DNA of 64,000 nucleotides from contig PDHQ01000030.1 in assembly GCA_003339415.1 (NCBI GenBank), positions 134,109 to 198,108 of the forward strand, given 5' to 3'. The notes below the pieces were generated by a model. It searched no databases, was not told the origin of the DNA, and saw only the letters and a list, made by a program, of their open reading frames with translations. Below are positions 21,225-33,579 of the stretch, in pieces. Position numbers and translations under genes: made by a program. This DNA comes from Ophiocordyceps camponoti-saundersi (nom. inval.). Taxonomy: Eukaryota; Ascomycota; Sordariomycetes; Hypocreales; Ophiocordycipitaceae. The stretch's first letter is position 1. Every line of letters begins with the position of its first letter.

Positions 21225-23606
21225 ATGGGTGCCGCCAAGAAGAATTTGAAGGCGACGAAAAAGTTTGAGAAGAAACATCTCAAGGGTGTACTTGATAAGA
21301 GAAAGGAGACCGCCAAGCTCAAGCAGCGGCTACAGATCAAGGATAAGAGGAAGGCTAGACGCGCAAAAGACTCTGATTTCTACAAAGGCCCCAAGAAGGA
21401 TGGAGAGAATGGCGAAACAGGAAAGGCCAACGGGTCTGCAGCGTCGCGGAAGATAAGCGACATGAGCGTCGACGATTTTTTCCAGGGCGGTTTCGACGAC
21501 ATCATTGACAGCAAGGTGCTCAAGCCGCGCAAGCGGAAGCGAGGCGAACCCGCCGAGCAGGATACAGAAATAGGCGATGACTCGGCCTCATCTGTCATGG
21601 AGCAGCCGGTGGCGAGTGAAAGTGACGACGACAGGAGTGAGGAAGATGATGACCTCGGCATGAGCAAGGAGACGATGGATGCACTGGCAGACAAAGACCC
21701 CGAATTCCACCAGTTCCTCAAAGAAAATGATCCTGAAGCCTTAGACTTTGACCAAGACGCCGATTTGGCCGAGGTCGATGAGCTTAGCGCCGGCGAGGAA
21801 GATTCCGACGAGGCCAGGGAACAGAAGCAAAAGAAAAAGAGGAAAAGGTCCAAGGCCACCGCGACAGACGCCGAAGACGAAGAGAACAGGCGGCTCACCC
21901 GCGCCATGGTCGACTCTTGGAGCAAAGCGTTGGAACACAAGAAGTCTCTCAGGGCGGCGCGGCAAGTTGTATTGGCATTTCGCTGCGCCGCCCACCTCAA
22001 TGAGCAAGACGTGGAGGAGAAGAAGCCGCGGTGGACGATCGACAGTCCCGATGTCTTTAACGGTATCGTGGTTCTCGCTCTCAAAGAAATTCCGACTGCG
22101 ATGAATCACCACTTGCCGGTCAAAGAGTCGGCATCCGGCAAGGTTTACGTGCAGACGGAGACAAAAAAGTTCAAGACGCTGTCGATGCTTCTCAAGTCCT
22201 TCACCTCATCTGTCATGCATCTGCTCGGCACGCTATCCGACGACAGAACGCTGAAGCTGACGCTCTCTTCCCTAACGCCGATTCTACCCTACCTCCTATC
22301 CTTCAAGAAGCTGGTTCGCGCGCTAACCAAGGCTATCGTCAACTTCTGGGCTCAACCAGCGAGTAGTGAGACGACGCGTATCACAGCGTTCTTGGTCCTG
22401 CGGAGGCTCGTCAGTATCGGGGACAAGGGCATCCGCGAGGGTGCGCTCAAGGCCACGTATCAGGGTCTCGTCCAGGGCTGCCGAATCACCAACCACAACA
22501 CGATACAGGGCATCAATCTGATGAAGAACTCTGCGGCCGAGCTCTGGGGCATTGATGCCACCGTTGGCTACACGACGGCCTTTACCCTGATCCGTCAATT
22601 AGCCATCCACCTGCGCAACAGTATCGTCCACAACGAGAATGAGTCGTTCCGCATGGTCTACAACTGGCAATTCACCCACTCGCTCGACTTTTGGTCCTGC
22701 GTCCTAGCTGAGCACTGCAGCCCGCTGAAGGAAGCCGAGGCCGGTAAGGAGAGCCAACTCCGGCTCCTAATCTACCCGCTCGTTCAGGTGACGCTCGGCG
22801 CCATGCGGCTGATGCCGACGGCGCTGTACTTTCCGCTGCGTTTTCACCTCGTTCGGTCCCTGCTTCGCACATGCCGCGCAACGGGCACTTACATTCCCCT
22901 GGCGTCGCCTCTTCTCGAGGTGCTGTCGTCGGCGGAGATGCGCAAGCCGCCTAAGCCGTCCACGCTACATGCCTTTGACTTTGCCGTCTCTTACAAGACT
23001 ACCAAATCCCACCTCCGTACGCGCGTCTACCAGGATGGCGTCGGCGAGCAGGTCATTGAGCTCCTGAGCGAGCACATGCTTCTGTGGGCCAAATCCATCG
23101 CCTTCCCCGAGCTCGCGCTGCCCGTCGTTATCCAGCTCAAGCGCTGGCTCAAGCAGACACGGTCGCGGACTTCGGGCAACAAGAACGCGAAAGTGGGCGC
23201 ACAGCTGGCTCTGTTGGTGCAGAAGCTCGAGGCCAACGCCAGCTTCATCGAGGAACGTCGCGCCAAGGTAGATTATGCACCTCGCGACAGGTCTCAAGTC
23301 GCGACCTTTCTCGCCGACCTGGACGTCGCCAAGACGCCGTTGGGGGCCTATGCCCTTGGTCAGCGCAAGGCTCGCGCTGAGAGAGCCAAGATGTTCGAGG
23401 ATGCAAGGCGTGAAGAAGAGCGCAGAAGGAATGAGGACCAGAAGGGGGGCGTGCAGGACGATGAAAGCGAGAGCGAGCAAGAGATGGGTTTGGAGGCGGA
23501 GAGCGAGCCAGAAGACAATGACGGAGATGAGAACGAGGACGGAGATAAGGACGGATATGAGAGCGAAGGTGAGGACGAAGACGAAGACGAGGACAGCGAG
23601 CCGTGA
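21225..23606 (+). CDS. NOC2: Nucleolar complex protein Noc2 (60S ribosome biogenesis)
   Basis: Noc2 pairs with Noc1 and then Noc3 to carry pre-60S particles through the nucleolus and nucleoplasm. Single exon, 793 residues from MGAAKKNLKATKKFEKKHLK at 21225. That ATG lies in a CACCATGG context and matches the usual lysine-rich N-terminus; a 30-residue in-frame extension from 21135 is possible but atypical. The N-terminal 260 residues are charged, with basic clusters and acidic stretches (SDDDRSEEDDDLG). They contain the conserved DMSVDDFFQGGFD and FHQFLKENDPEALDFD. From about 250 the Noc2 domain follows (LTRAMVDSWSKALE, NFWAQPASSETTRITAFLVL, YPLVQVTLGAMRLMPTALYF, RFHLVRSLLRTC). The tail from about 730 is very acidic. 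It is convergent with the Cep57-like gene. Confidence 0.95.
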   Translation: MGAAKKNLKATKKFEKKHLKGVLDKRKETAKLKQRLQIKDKRKARRAKDSDFYKGPKKDGENGETGKANGSAASRKISDMSVDDFFQGGFDDIIDSKVLKPRKRKRGEPAEQDTEIGDDSASSVMEQPVASESDDDRSEEDDDLGMSKETMDALADKDPEFHQFLKENDPEALDFDQDADLAEVDELSAGEEDSDEAREQKQKKKRKRSKATATDAEDEENRRLTRAMVDSWSKALEHKKSLRAARQVVLAFRCAAHLNEQDVEEKKPRWTIDSPDVFNGIVVLALKEIPTAMNHHLPVKESASGKVYVQTETKKFKTLSMLLKSFTSSVMHLLGTLSDDRTLKLTLSSLTPILPYLLSFKKLVRALTKAIVNFWAQPASSETTRITAFLVLRRLVSIGDKGIREGALKATYQGLVQGCRITNHNTIQGINLMKNSAAELWGIDATVGYTTAFTLIRQLAIHLRNSIVHNENESFRMVYNWQFTHSLDFWSCVLAEHCSPLKEAEAGKESQLRLLIYPLVQVTLGAMRLMPTALYFPLRFHLVRSLLRTCRATGTYIPLASPLLEVLSSAEMRKPPKPSTLHAFDFAVSYKTTKSHLRTRVYQDGVGEQVIELLSEHMLLWAKSIAFPELALPVVIQLKRWLKQTRSRTSGNKNAKVGAQLALLVQKLEANASFIEERRAKVDYAPRDRSQVATFLADLDVAKTPLGAYALGQRKARAERAKMFEDARREEERRRNEDQKGGVQDDESESEQEMGLEAESEPEDNDGDENEDGDKDGYESEGEDEDEDEDSEP

Positions 23607-24129
23607 GCGTTTACTCAATTTACATCAATTCTTGCCGTCCTTAGAAGAGAGACGACTAGGACCCTCCACTGAGATAACAAATCCTGGTTCAGACACAAAA
23701 GACGGTTCACGAACGCCTATCCCTCCGTCCTTTGAACTCCGCCATGCCCTCGAAAGCAACCTTCACTATGCGCACTCTTTCTTCGACGCTCCATACTCTC
23801 TGTTCTGTCGCTTCCGCCGTACCTGTTTGTTCTTCTTCAATACCCCCAAGCCGGGTCCGGCGGCGAAAGTCGAGTGCAAAAGTGGTTGGCAAGACGAAAG
23901 ATGTGTGAGGTAGAAGCTGAATGACACAGTACAAGAAGAATGAGAAGAAATCAGGATAAAAAACAGAAGCCCGACGCCTCACTGATGTCGACGACGCGAG
24001 CATGGTTGCTGTCGTTGATCAATGTATATCGAAAATTAATGTGGGAATAAAAGGTGGTGATGAACCAAACCCGTACAAGGACCATCGTTCCATCAATCCA
24101 ACAGCGTCTGGCTAAAAGCTGCCCCTATC
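23607..24129. other. Convergent 3' regions
   Basis: Terminal regions of NOC2 and the Cep57-like gene. In-frame stretches here are non-coding shadows. No hairpin or repeat of note. Confidence 0.5.
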
Positions 24130-27078
24130 TCAGGCAGCGTCGTGGTCCTGGAAGAAGCCGTCCCAGGTGAGTAGCTCCGCACCGCCGGTGAGGTCGCGGA
24201 CGGTCAAGCCGGTGATGCTGAGGACTGTCAGCTCGACCTCGTCCTCGCTCATGGCCTGGCCAGCCGCCTTCTGGCCCTCGAGGACGTCGAAGAGGCTGTA
24301 GATCTGGTCGTTCTTGACCTCGAGCCGCTTGAGTAGAGAGCGGATGGCGTCGGCTAGGCTGAGGCGCTGTCTTCGACCGAGGGACTTGTCGCTGGCGTTG
24401 TAGCGCGCCTGCAGCCGCGATAGCTCGAGTTGCATGTGCTGCGCTTCGTCCTCCAGGCCCTTGATGACGAGGGCCAGCGCACGGCCGGGAGGCTGGCTGG
24501 GTCGCGTCGTCGCGTCATCATCGTCGCCGGCCTCGTTGCGATCCGTCACGGGCACGGGCTTCGTCACGGAGACGCGCTTCTTGCCGGCGGCCACGTCGGC
24601 GGATGTCACGACGCCACGATGGGCCGTGATGCGACTGCAGACGATGCAGTTGCGACAGTTGTGCTCACACAGCCCGTCAAGAACGCGGCGTGCTTCCGGC
24701 GACAACGCCGCCGGGCAGGTGCCGACCGGCTGGGCTTCGGCGGCGAGGGGACAGTCCATAGGCTCCGCCTGACTAGCTGTCGGCCCTCGCTGCTGCTTTG
24801 CCGACTGCCGGTTCGCCTCCGTTAAGTTCAGCGACATGGAAACCTGATCGCCGTCGAGCGACAGCGCATCAGTCGTGTCGTCGTTAGACGGCTTCTTCAC
24901 CGGATTACGGCGCTTGCTCCCCTTGTTAGCCAAGTTCTTGTCCTTGTCCGGCACGGCAAATGCCACCTTGGGCGGCTGCTTGGTCGTATTGTTGCTGCTT
25001 TTGCTCTTGCGAGTCTGCTGCTGTTTCTTCTCGCGTCTCGCCTGCTCCGTTTCCTCAACCACCGTCGCAGTCTTGTGACTCCGAGACGTGAGCTCAACCG
25101 GCACTGCCATCTCTGCCGTTTCCGTAACGCCCGACTCGTTGGTGTTGATGGTAATGTCCGGTACGAAAAAGGCCGATGTAATGTTTTCCTCCGTCTCATC
25201 GTCCACCCGGGCCGAAACGTCGTCATCCCTAGGAAGCGGACGGCAGTGGTCGGGCTGCTGCTTCAAGAACGCGACCTCATCCTTCAGTTTGACTATGACT
25301 TCGTGGAGCTCATGCGCGCTGCGCTCGTAACTCGACTTTTCTCGCCGAAGAATATTGTTTTCGCTGAAGTACTTGTCGTTGTGCTGAACAAGGTTCTGGT
25401 TGTCTTGCTCGAGGGTTGTCTTCTCCCGGCTCAGACTGGTAACCCGTCGCTCCAGCCTTTCGACCTCCTCGCGGACCGCGTCGAGCTCGTGCTGTAGGCC
25501 ATCGAGGCTATCTCGGAGATTCTCGTTGTCGACCGAGAGAACCCTGTTGTTTGACCGGAGCGACCTGTTCTCGTCGTCTCCGCGTTGAAGACTGTTGTTG
25601 TCTACTCGAAGAGACTCAAGGTCTTCCCTCAACTGTTTCACCTCCTTTCGCAAGGCCTCATTCTCGGCCCGAAGCGACGCGTTCTCGCTTTCTAGTTCGT
25701 TGCGACCGTGCTTCAGCAACAGGAGATCTCGACGAAGGGTGTCGTTATCCTGCCGAACCTGGTCCGTCGTCTCCAGTTGCTTTTGCGTCGATTCCAGCTC
25801 CTTCTCCTTGACGCTGAGCTTGCGCGTAAGCTTGCTGATGTCGTCACACGCGCTCTGCAGCCTGCTGACTGCACGATCTTTCTCGTGGGCCAGTGACATC
25901 TTCTCCATCTCGCTATCGCTCGCCTTGCGCTGAGATGCGTCCAGTCTGGTCTTCAGCGAGGTAACCTCAAGCTCTAATTCTACTACATGTCAGCACTGTG
26001 AGAAGCGTGTGACAGGACGAGGACAAAGCATACCTTTATTCCTAGTGACGAGCCTGCTGTCGGTCCGGCCCAAGTCTTTGGTCTCCTGGTGATGCTTTCC
26101 AGTTTTAATCTGCGTCTCGAGTTTATGAACTTGCTTTTGAAGATTCTCGGCATATTGCTGCACTTGGTCGTGATGTTTCTGAAGGGATACGATTTCCTCG
26201 CGGATCATGTCCATGGACACGAAGATCTTTTCCTCAACCTGAGGCACCTCGATGCCATCGACGGCGGCGTGAGCATCGGTTTGAGGCCTCTCTCGTCGGT
26301 CGTGAACCCTTCCATTCTTGACAAAGATTGGAACGCCATTCTTCATCGAGCCGCTGAATTTGAGGGTCCCAGTGACGAAGTCGCCAAGGTGAGACACGTC
26401 GGGCATGAGGAATGATCGAACAAAAGATGAATTATGGCCATCACCGTCGGCATCGGCAAGAGATCCGGGCGAAGGGGGCACGGCGGTCAAGCTAGACTTG
26501 GCGGACGAGACCTGTGGAGAGAGGCTGTCGCACAGGGGAAGACGTCGCTCCACATCGGCGGGGGGGCTCAGCGAGGCCCTACGCAAACGGTCGAGCGCCT
26601 CGGTAATGGAAGACTTGCGCCGAATTGAATGCGATGCCTGGTTTGCAGGCGGAATGGCGTGTTCAGCCTTGGACAGAGGGCTGGAGAGGCGAGCGCTCTT
26701 AGCGGCGGAGCGCAGTGCAGGCGATAGATCGGACTCGTCGTCGACACGGGGTTGCATCTCAGCACGCGTCTGAGTCCAGAGAGGGTTTGTAGTTGAGTCG
26801 TCGACGGTCTTTCCTTCTTTGGAGGGCAGGGAGAAGAATTCGGGCCATTTGCGATGAGCCATCTCCCAGTTAACGGGCAGCTTTCGCGGTGCCGTGACGC
26901 GAGCGATGTCGGCTTGCAGACGACGCGTAGACTCGCCGTCAGGATCGGAGAAGACGGACGAAAGCGTCGGGCTGTCGGAGCCGCGGGAGCCCGTCGAGGA
27001 AGGCGGCGAGTTGAAGGGATTTGCGCGGTTGGCCTGCACTTCTCTGAGGATGCGCGAACGATACCTATCAGTCTCCAT
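24130..27078 (-). CDS. Cep57/Ppc89-like spindle-pole coiled-coil protein
   Basis: Two exons, 26034-27078 and 24130-25979, joined by a GTATGC...TAG intron of 54 bp, give 964 residues. The N-terminal 250 residues are Ser/Pro-rich and probably disordered, with short conserved patches (KLPVNWEMAHRKWPEFF). Residues about 290-580 form a long coiled coil (heptad-rich, Leu/Glu/Asn). The C-terminal region about 815-930 carries LALVIKGLEDEAQHMQLELS, then RYNASDKSLGRRQR and KNDQIYSLFDVLEGQK. This is the signature of the Cep57 microtubule-binding/centrosome-localisation region found in fungal spindle-pole-body proteins such as S. pombe Ppc89. A CxxNCxxC-like segment (CEHNCRNCIVC, about 765) could bind metal. 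Likely role: structural spindle-pole-body or microtubule-organising component. The family call is firm, the orthology less so. Confidence 0.78.
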
Positions 27079-29313
27079 GGCGTGGCGACGCGTCGCTCGA
27101 CGCGATAATCGAAAGATGGGATCAGAGATGGTCGGGAAGGAAGGTTGAGGATGGTTCGCCGGAGGGAGAAGTGGCCGCTACGAGAGTTGACGGTCCTTTG
27201 TGATAGGCGATAGCTGTGCCTCGTACGTCCGTAGCGGAAATCGCGAAGCGCGAGCCGAAAGTAAACAAAGAGAGTGGCAGAAACGTCACACCGCCTTCTG
27301 TCCAGGGACAACTGACCTCTTTCTGGAAGTATGTACTTCTGACCCACATCTGCTCAGCTTGACGACCCCAATCATCATTCGACCGAGCCCCACTTTTCAC
27401 AGCCCGCCCGCTCCACACCAATCCACCCGGCCCTGGCTCCTGATCGCCGGAGCCGGACTGGCAGGCTGGAGACACCCCCGGGTAGAGGCACCGGAAGGAA
27501 GGGTCGGAGTAGAACGACACAAAATGCACATAGTCCGTTACCTTACAGTTAATCCAGGACTCCAATTCATATCTTGCGTTGACGAGTCCCATGTAAAGCT
27601 TCAAAGATCTCTTTGAATCCTTTCTTTATCCGCAGTTTTATTTTGTAATATAGTCGTAGTAGGATCTCCAGCTACGATGAATACATATGTTAGACTTAGG
27701 TTAAACTCTGTAGAACTGAGTGAATCTAGAGCACTGAATTTTAGGAGCTTTCACTGTCATCAGAATGCTACTGGTTGTTCAATACGTAGGTATTTGTTAT
27801 AATGCCTGCTTTCATACTACGTAGGTAGGTATTATGTATAATAGTATGTATGCAGGCACCAGTATGTATGTATGTGTCAGTTGTATCCGTATAGTAACCG
27901 GAGATACACAGTTGTCAATAAAACTTGGAAAGATAATGTCACCAGGGTCATTTGACTTCCTAAGAACAGTCCCTATTCTCGACAATATTGCTAATTCACC
28001 AGTCTCAAAAGTGTGCAGGTATCTGGGCTGACGTTCGCTGTGAAGCAACAGATGGCCGTGTTCATACTCAAGTTTCGACCTTTGGCTTGGTATTGTATGT
28101 ACGTCTGAAGAAACTTTATTACGAGCAGCTAAAGCTCTTGGGATAATACCGCCGTGGCAGAGGCTTGACTTTTCAAACATCGATTTACAGTATTTGTTAA
28201 GAAGGGTATTAGGCACGGCCTATTGGGAATATGTATGGAGAATGGGTTGCGAGCTCCTCGAGGGTGCGGCTACGCTATCAGTATATGTTACTAACAATGT
28301 TACCCCGAGACCGTATAGGTTGGCGCGAGAGAGGTTTCTATTTTCGATGAACGCCGAGATGGGTAACCTCTTTTATCCTTATGACTAACATCTGCCTCAA
28401 GCTGTATTCGTGCCATTAAAGTCGGTTGAAGACACTTCGAAAACGGGCTGGTTAAAATTCAACGACTTTCGCCGAGTGCTTTATGTTATATGAATGAGGC
28501 CGCTCCTTGTGTCTCATACCTTGCAAGACTACCTACATATGTTTCTATGAAAGTGACGTTCGTCAAATGCTTCTCATGAACTACTTATGAGAAGATGCAC
28601 ACAATGGCAAGGCATGTTCTGACTTTCCAACAGATTCATATACCAAATTTTACTATCATGTCGTTGCCTCTGCTGTGCCGTCAAGTGTCTGTGACAGCTG
28701 AAATTAAATGCAATTCAGCTACCATCTGGTGCAGGTAATCACTCACTTGTGAGGGGAGTTTCATCCCCAGCAGGTCTTATTACTCGCGAGTCACAACATA
28801 AGAATTCTTGCTAAAGAGAAGGAAAAGACGCAACCCCAAAGTCTTTTCTTTGGCGAAGTCTAGTGCTCTGAGCGATGCGATGAACGTTCTGCATGCACTT
28901 TATCGTCTCATATAGCCCGATAGAGGTCGCGCTTCTGATTCCTACCCACCACATCTAAAAATGCAATGACGTAGGAGCTCCGAATATAGGTACGCGGAGG
29001 CGCTGCACTCGTTTACGCTCGGCACGAGTGTAGTGCCTACGGGTAATCAGCCTATATAATCCTCCCACACCTTTATCATTTTAATAAGTGCCTAGAGTTT
29101 GTCCATCAAAAGTTATGTCCAAAACCGAGGAATACATGCTACTCCCGATTTAAACCTATGACTTGTTGTGAATATTTCCCACCTAGGTAGGTTAGACAAT
29201 CATCAAGAGATACCAACCTCCAAGTCGTGGACAATATAAATAAGGAGCCGCTTCTCCCTGAAGGCTGTCCAGTTTCAAGCCATCATTCTACTACTTAATC
29301 TTACTTACTCAAA
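27079..29313. other. Gene-poor AT-richer intergenic region
   Basis: The first 550 bp is the promoter of the Cep57-like gene. The remaining 1.7 kb is AT-richer, has only short unconvincing frames and shows CTACGTAGGTAGGTATT-type repeats near 27816-27835 and TATGTATGTATG near 27863. No gene, tRNA or transposon remnant recognised. Confidence 0.5.
29235..29242 (+). promoter_or_regulatory. TATA box of the small secreted protein gene
   Basis: TATAAATA lies 72 bp upstream of the ATG at 29314, leaving room for a leader of about 40 bp. Strong TATA boxes like this are common at highly inducible fungal genes, including secreted-protein genes. Confidence 0.6.
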
Positions 29314-29892
29314 ATGCAGATGTTCCCCATCGTCTTCTTTGCCACTCTTTCCAGCCTCACAGGCCTGGCTTCTACCAGATCGATGCCTATGAATCGAGCA
29401 GCTTATAAGCACCACGAAGCGCTCACGATGAAGGAGCCGACTAGAATTCAGGATCAATCGATATACCCGTTTGAACACTCTCCTAAAACCGAGGAGACGG
29501 TGAAGATTCTTCTAAAACAATATTTCCCTAGCCTGGATGATAAACGTCTGAACCGAAGTTCGGAGATCCTGCAGGATATGTTCAAAGGAGTAGTGCACAG
29601 CTTGGAAACCGACTGCCCAGATTGTATTCCTGATAAGCGGTGCGAGATGGAGGTCCCGTTGCAACCGCACGGGCATCAGACGAACCCTGATTTAACTTGT
29701 TCAAAATGTGGCAGGTTTTCTCCTGCCTGTCTTGCTGCAACTAAAGAGAATAACAGTATCAGCGTTGGAAAATCCGAGGAAATACTTCAGGAAGCCTGTC
29801 AAAGCTTCTACAAACTGCACGCGAGCCTGTACGACAAAGACCCGTTCAAGCAGTTCCGTGCAGTAGAGCCTTATGCTCGCTGGACCCGTTAA
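29314..29892 (+). CDS. Small secreted protein, function unknown
   Basis: Single exon, 192 residues. Signal peptide MQMFPIVFFATLSSLTGLAS with likely cleavage near residue 20. The mature protein is hydrophilic. Its cysteines include two clusters, CPDC...C (DCPDCIPDKRCEM, about 106-118) and CSKCGRFSPAC (about 133-143), plus one Cys near 170. The CxxC spacing could hold metal or disulfides. The middle (YPFEHSPKTEETVKILLKQY) and the C-terminus are predicted helical. A consensus TATA box lies upstream. The gene stands alone in about 4.7 kb of otherwise gene-free DNA, a setting typical of effector candidates. No family recognised. Confidence 0.65.
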   Translation: MQMFPIVFFATLSSLTGLASTRSMPMNRAAYKHHEALTMKEPTRIQDQSIYPFEHSPKTEETVKILLKQYFPSLDDKRLNRSSEILQDMFKGVVHSLETDCPDCIPDKRCEMEVPLQPHGHQTNPDLTCSKCGRFSPACLAATKENNSISVGKSEEILQEACQSFYKLHASLYDKDPFKQFRAVEPYARWTR

Positions 29893-31801
29893 TACCTTGC
29901 GGATCTAGACAAGTCTTGTATGGACGTCGAGATGGGAAAAGTTTGTCAATATTGGTCACGACTATACATACTTTTGACTTCACCCGATGATATGTGGTAT
30001 GCTATTAGTCTGCAGCGATAAAATTCTGCTTTGTATTGAGCTTCTACATAATAAAGGAGATAATTCTATCTATACTACAGACGCATAAGCCAAAGCAAAA
30101 TCCCGATTGCGTCGTAGTCTACGTTTACTGGCTTGCTCCTCGGACAAGATCCAGCAGACATACATACAAGTGTAGACCTGAGTGATAGGTAAAGACCGGT
30201 ATTCTCTCGCAGTAGTCAAGCTGATTCTTCGACTGTGTTTCATAATGCCACGACTTGGTGAGACACTCGTCTATAGACTTGACGGCGAATGAGTTCTGGT
30301 AGGTAGCAGGTGGGCAACTGAATGGTACCTTTCCTTGATATCAATAGAGAAATTGATCCTACCTAGGTAGGTACTCGACGAACCCTCCTTCTTAGTGGTA
30401 AGGCGACTACGTTCTTAAGTCTGTCGGAGTCTTAGCGGCGAGATTATGCTGTTCACATTTTATAAAGAGCAATAGGTGGTTGATGACATGATTGAAGAAA
30501 GGGAGAAAGTGAAAGCTCGACGAGGGAATGCTCTTTTCCCTCACATGCCGCTGTATACAGTTCACATCCATTTGCATGATTGCAACGATGAATCTTGTTA
30601 TACTTCCACCGTCATCAAAATGTGTACAGATGGGTGAGAAAAAAAAAAAGGCGTAAATTCGTGAGGCGCGTTTTGCCGGGCGTGTCGGCGTGTGGCAAAC
30701 CAGGTGGGCGGAGTAAGAAGTGAAACATCCATCTTTTCAAAGCCGTCTAACTACCTACCTACCAGGTAGTAGATAGGTAAGGTTCTAAGGAGCCAGCCAT
30801 CCTGATTTACTGGTCGAGAAAAATCAACAATCCTTCTCCTTCTCATCATCATTCTTTTCTCCAAGGAAACGAATCGAGTCACTCCGGTACCGTCCGGCTG
30901 CCTCATCCTTCTCCTCGTGTTCGACCTCTGTGCACTTACCCAGCACCTGGGCCCCTATTAGATTGCAGAGCCAGCTGATTTGTCGGTCATTACACACGTG
31001 ACGGGGGGATATTGTCTACTAGTTGATTGCTAAATCGTGCTGTCTCAAAAGCTAACAGCCACGCTGCAAAATGTCAGATGTCGTCGCGTCTCCATCCCGC
31101 TCTCCCCTGTAGACATCACAAGGCATGAGCTACCGTTTGGTCCATCTCTATAGCCTCATGCCAGAGAGACGCTGCTATCGTGCCATCGAGAGAAACCGTT
31201 CTCGAATGTCAGTATCTTGGGCGCATCGGAGTGACGGGGAGACTAAAGCAAAATAATGCGTGTGTACCATACAATGATACAAATACCCGCCAACGCCTTG
31301 GCCTCTGCGCCCAAGTTTGAGCTCAAGCGTCGGCCGCTAGGTCGCGCATCGAAACACGGCCCGGTCTTGTGCTCAGATCTTCGAAGCGGCTCGTGATCCA
31401 TTCGTTGAAGCCGTCTCTTGGTCATCTTCGCCGCCGTCAACGTGCAGGCCGGGAATCTGCATCGAGTCTTGACCCCCGTTGAGCTGAGCTACGGCAAAAG
31501 CAAGAGCGTATGACTAGCCTGCCTTGCCGTTCTCGTACCGAAGGCCCTGGGAAATGGGGGTCTGACGCCGGCATATCGTCGAGTTCTCGAGATCCCGTCT
31601 CAGGAACCAAGCATTGCTATAAACCCAAAGCCCCCGTACGCTATCGGAGCGACCAACACTCTTTTAGCTTCCCCTTCACCGACCACCAAGCCCACATAAT
31701 GAGGCGTTGAAGAATCAAGGATTACTATCGTGTTTTGCCCCCTCTCGCCTTATAGTAGGCTTCCGACCACTTCTTCGAGCACGAAACGGGTCACTCACAT
31801 C
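29893..31801. other. Gene-poor intergenic region
   Basis: No supported gene. Contains palindromic repeats near 30356-30373 (CCTACCTAGGTAGGTAC) and 30750-30780 (CTACCTACCTACCAGGTAG), a poly-A run near 30640, and the GH76 gene promoter at its end. Confidence 0.5.
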
Positions 31802-33579
31802 ATGGTGCGTCGTGCGCTCGCCGGCTGGCTCACCGGCCTCCTTACCTTGCGGCTACTAGTCTCTGGCTTCGACATGCGCACGTCTTTCAACCAGCTCTGG
31901 AAGCCACACGCCACCTTGGGAACTAACCCCTGGATTTACCGCTTTCCCGGCACTGTGATCAAGAAGGAGGCGGGCGAGAGTCGTCAGTTACTGCAAGAGT
32001 TGTTCTCCGCCTTGTCTGTGTTGCAAAACAGCTACTTTGATGGCGTTAACGGCACTTGGCCGTCTGCCATCGACTGGACCAGCGCTGTTGTTCAGACGGT
32101 ACTGTCGGCGACGCTGTCATCGTTGACCGAGGCTCTCAGACCACCGCAATCTGATTCACGGGCGACAGAGAACCTGATATCGACTTTGTATTCGCAGGTG
32201 ACTCAGTCGTTCTTTTCGCAGGATATCAACTCAATCAAGGGGCAGGTTCGCCTACCTATCCGGCTACCCATCGGGAAGGCGAATTGTATCATGCTGACGC
32301 GGCTTCACAGGCGTACGATGACATGCTCTGGGTGGTACTCGGTTGGCTAGAGGCCATCAAGTTCGTGCGGCTTCATGCTGTGCTTCGCTATCCTCAGACG
32401 CCGTACAAACAGTGCAATCAACTGCCAGGCCAGATTGACGAGGCGCTGAAGACACTACCATGGCACGGCTACAGCTGGACGTGTGCCTTTTCCGGGCGCG
32501 CACGCGAATTTTGGGCCCTGGCAGCACAAGGCTGGGACACGAGCCTTTGCGGCGGTGGCATGGTGTGGAATCCGCGCCTCCAGCCGTACAAGAACGCCAT
32601 CACCAACGAGCTCTGGATCGCAGCTTCCATTGGCTTGTACGAGCAGTTGCCAAACACTAACATCACAGGCAGCAGCATCGATGGCAGCGAGTGGGCCCAT
32701 GGGAATCCTATCTGGCTGGCGGCGTCTGTCGTGGGTTACGAGTGGCTCAAGGCCGTCAACATGACCAACCAGCAGGGGCTCTATGTCGACGGTTACCACA
32801 TCAGCCGCCGTCAACCCCATAACGACAAGTGTGACGAACGAGACGAGACGGTCTACACGTACAACCAGGGCGTCATTTTGTCGGGGCAACGCGGCTTGTG
32901 GGCCGCCACAGGCGCCGGCACTTTCTTGGAAGACGGCCATGCACTGGTCCAGTCCGTCATCGCGGCCACTGGCTGGAGCCTCGCCGGCGGCGGCCCCGTT
33001 GACCACACACTGTGCAAGCTCCCGCCGTGGCAAGGCCTCGGCCGAGGTGGTATTCTTGAGGAGATGTGCGACGCGGATGGTTCATGCTCGCAAGACGCCC
33101 AGACCTTCAAGGGAATCTTCTTCCATCACCTGGCGACCTTTTGCGCTCCTGTCGACCACGCCAGCCTGCCGACGGGCGCTCGCTCTTTGGAGATGAAGTC
33201 CCAGGTGCGAGAGCACATGAGGCGCTGCCGCGGTTACCTCGCATGGATAAGACACAACGTGGTGGCCGCATTAGCCACGCGCGATAGCCAAGGCCGATTC
33301 GGTATGTGGTGGGGAGCCGGCGCATTCAGCATCGACTTGCTCGATCAACAAGTCTGCGACTCGTCCAGCTATCGCACGCCCCTGCGCACCCTGGGTAGTC
33401 CACAGATGCGATGGCCAGCAGACTCGGCTGCGGTTGTCCGGAGCGACGAATCGAAGTGTGGCGAGTTAGCATTTCAACTCGCCGACCCCAACGCCCGCGG
33501 CAGGGGCAGGACAGTCGAGACTCAGGTCGGAGGACTCGCGCTGATGAGAGCATACTGGGACATGAGCCGGATAAATTGA
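31802..33579 (+). CDS. Secreted glycoside hydrolase family 76 protein (alpha-1,6-mannanase-like)
   Basis: GH76 enzymes cut or transfer alpha-1,6-mannose chains; fungal members process cell-wall mannan or GPI-anchored glycans. Two exons, 31802-32245 and 32311-33579, give 570 residues. The intron has the slightly unusual donor GTTCGC and ends CACAG; it restores Q|AYDDM. Signal peptide: MVRRALAGWLTGLLTLRLLVSG. GH76 marks are the adjacent acidic pair YDDM (Asp151-Asp152), the usual catalytic Asp pair, then LGWLEAIKF, NELWIAASIGLYE, YTYNQGVILSG and a C-terminal RDSQGRFGMWWG. Several NxS/T sequons (NGT, NIT, NMT) fit a secreted glycoprotein. No GPI-type C-terminal hydrophobic tail is seen, unlike Dcw1/Dfg5, so it is probably soluble. 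The upstream in-frame ATG at 31730 was set aside because the signal peptide starts at 31802. Confidence 0.88.
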
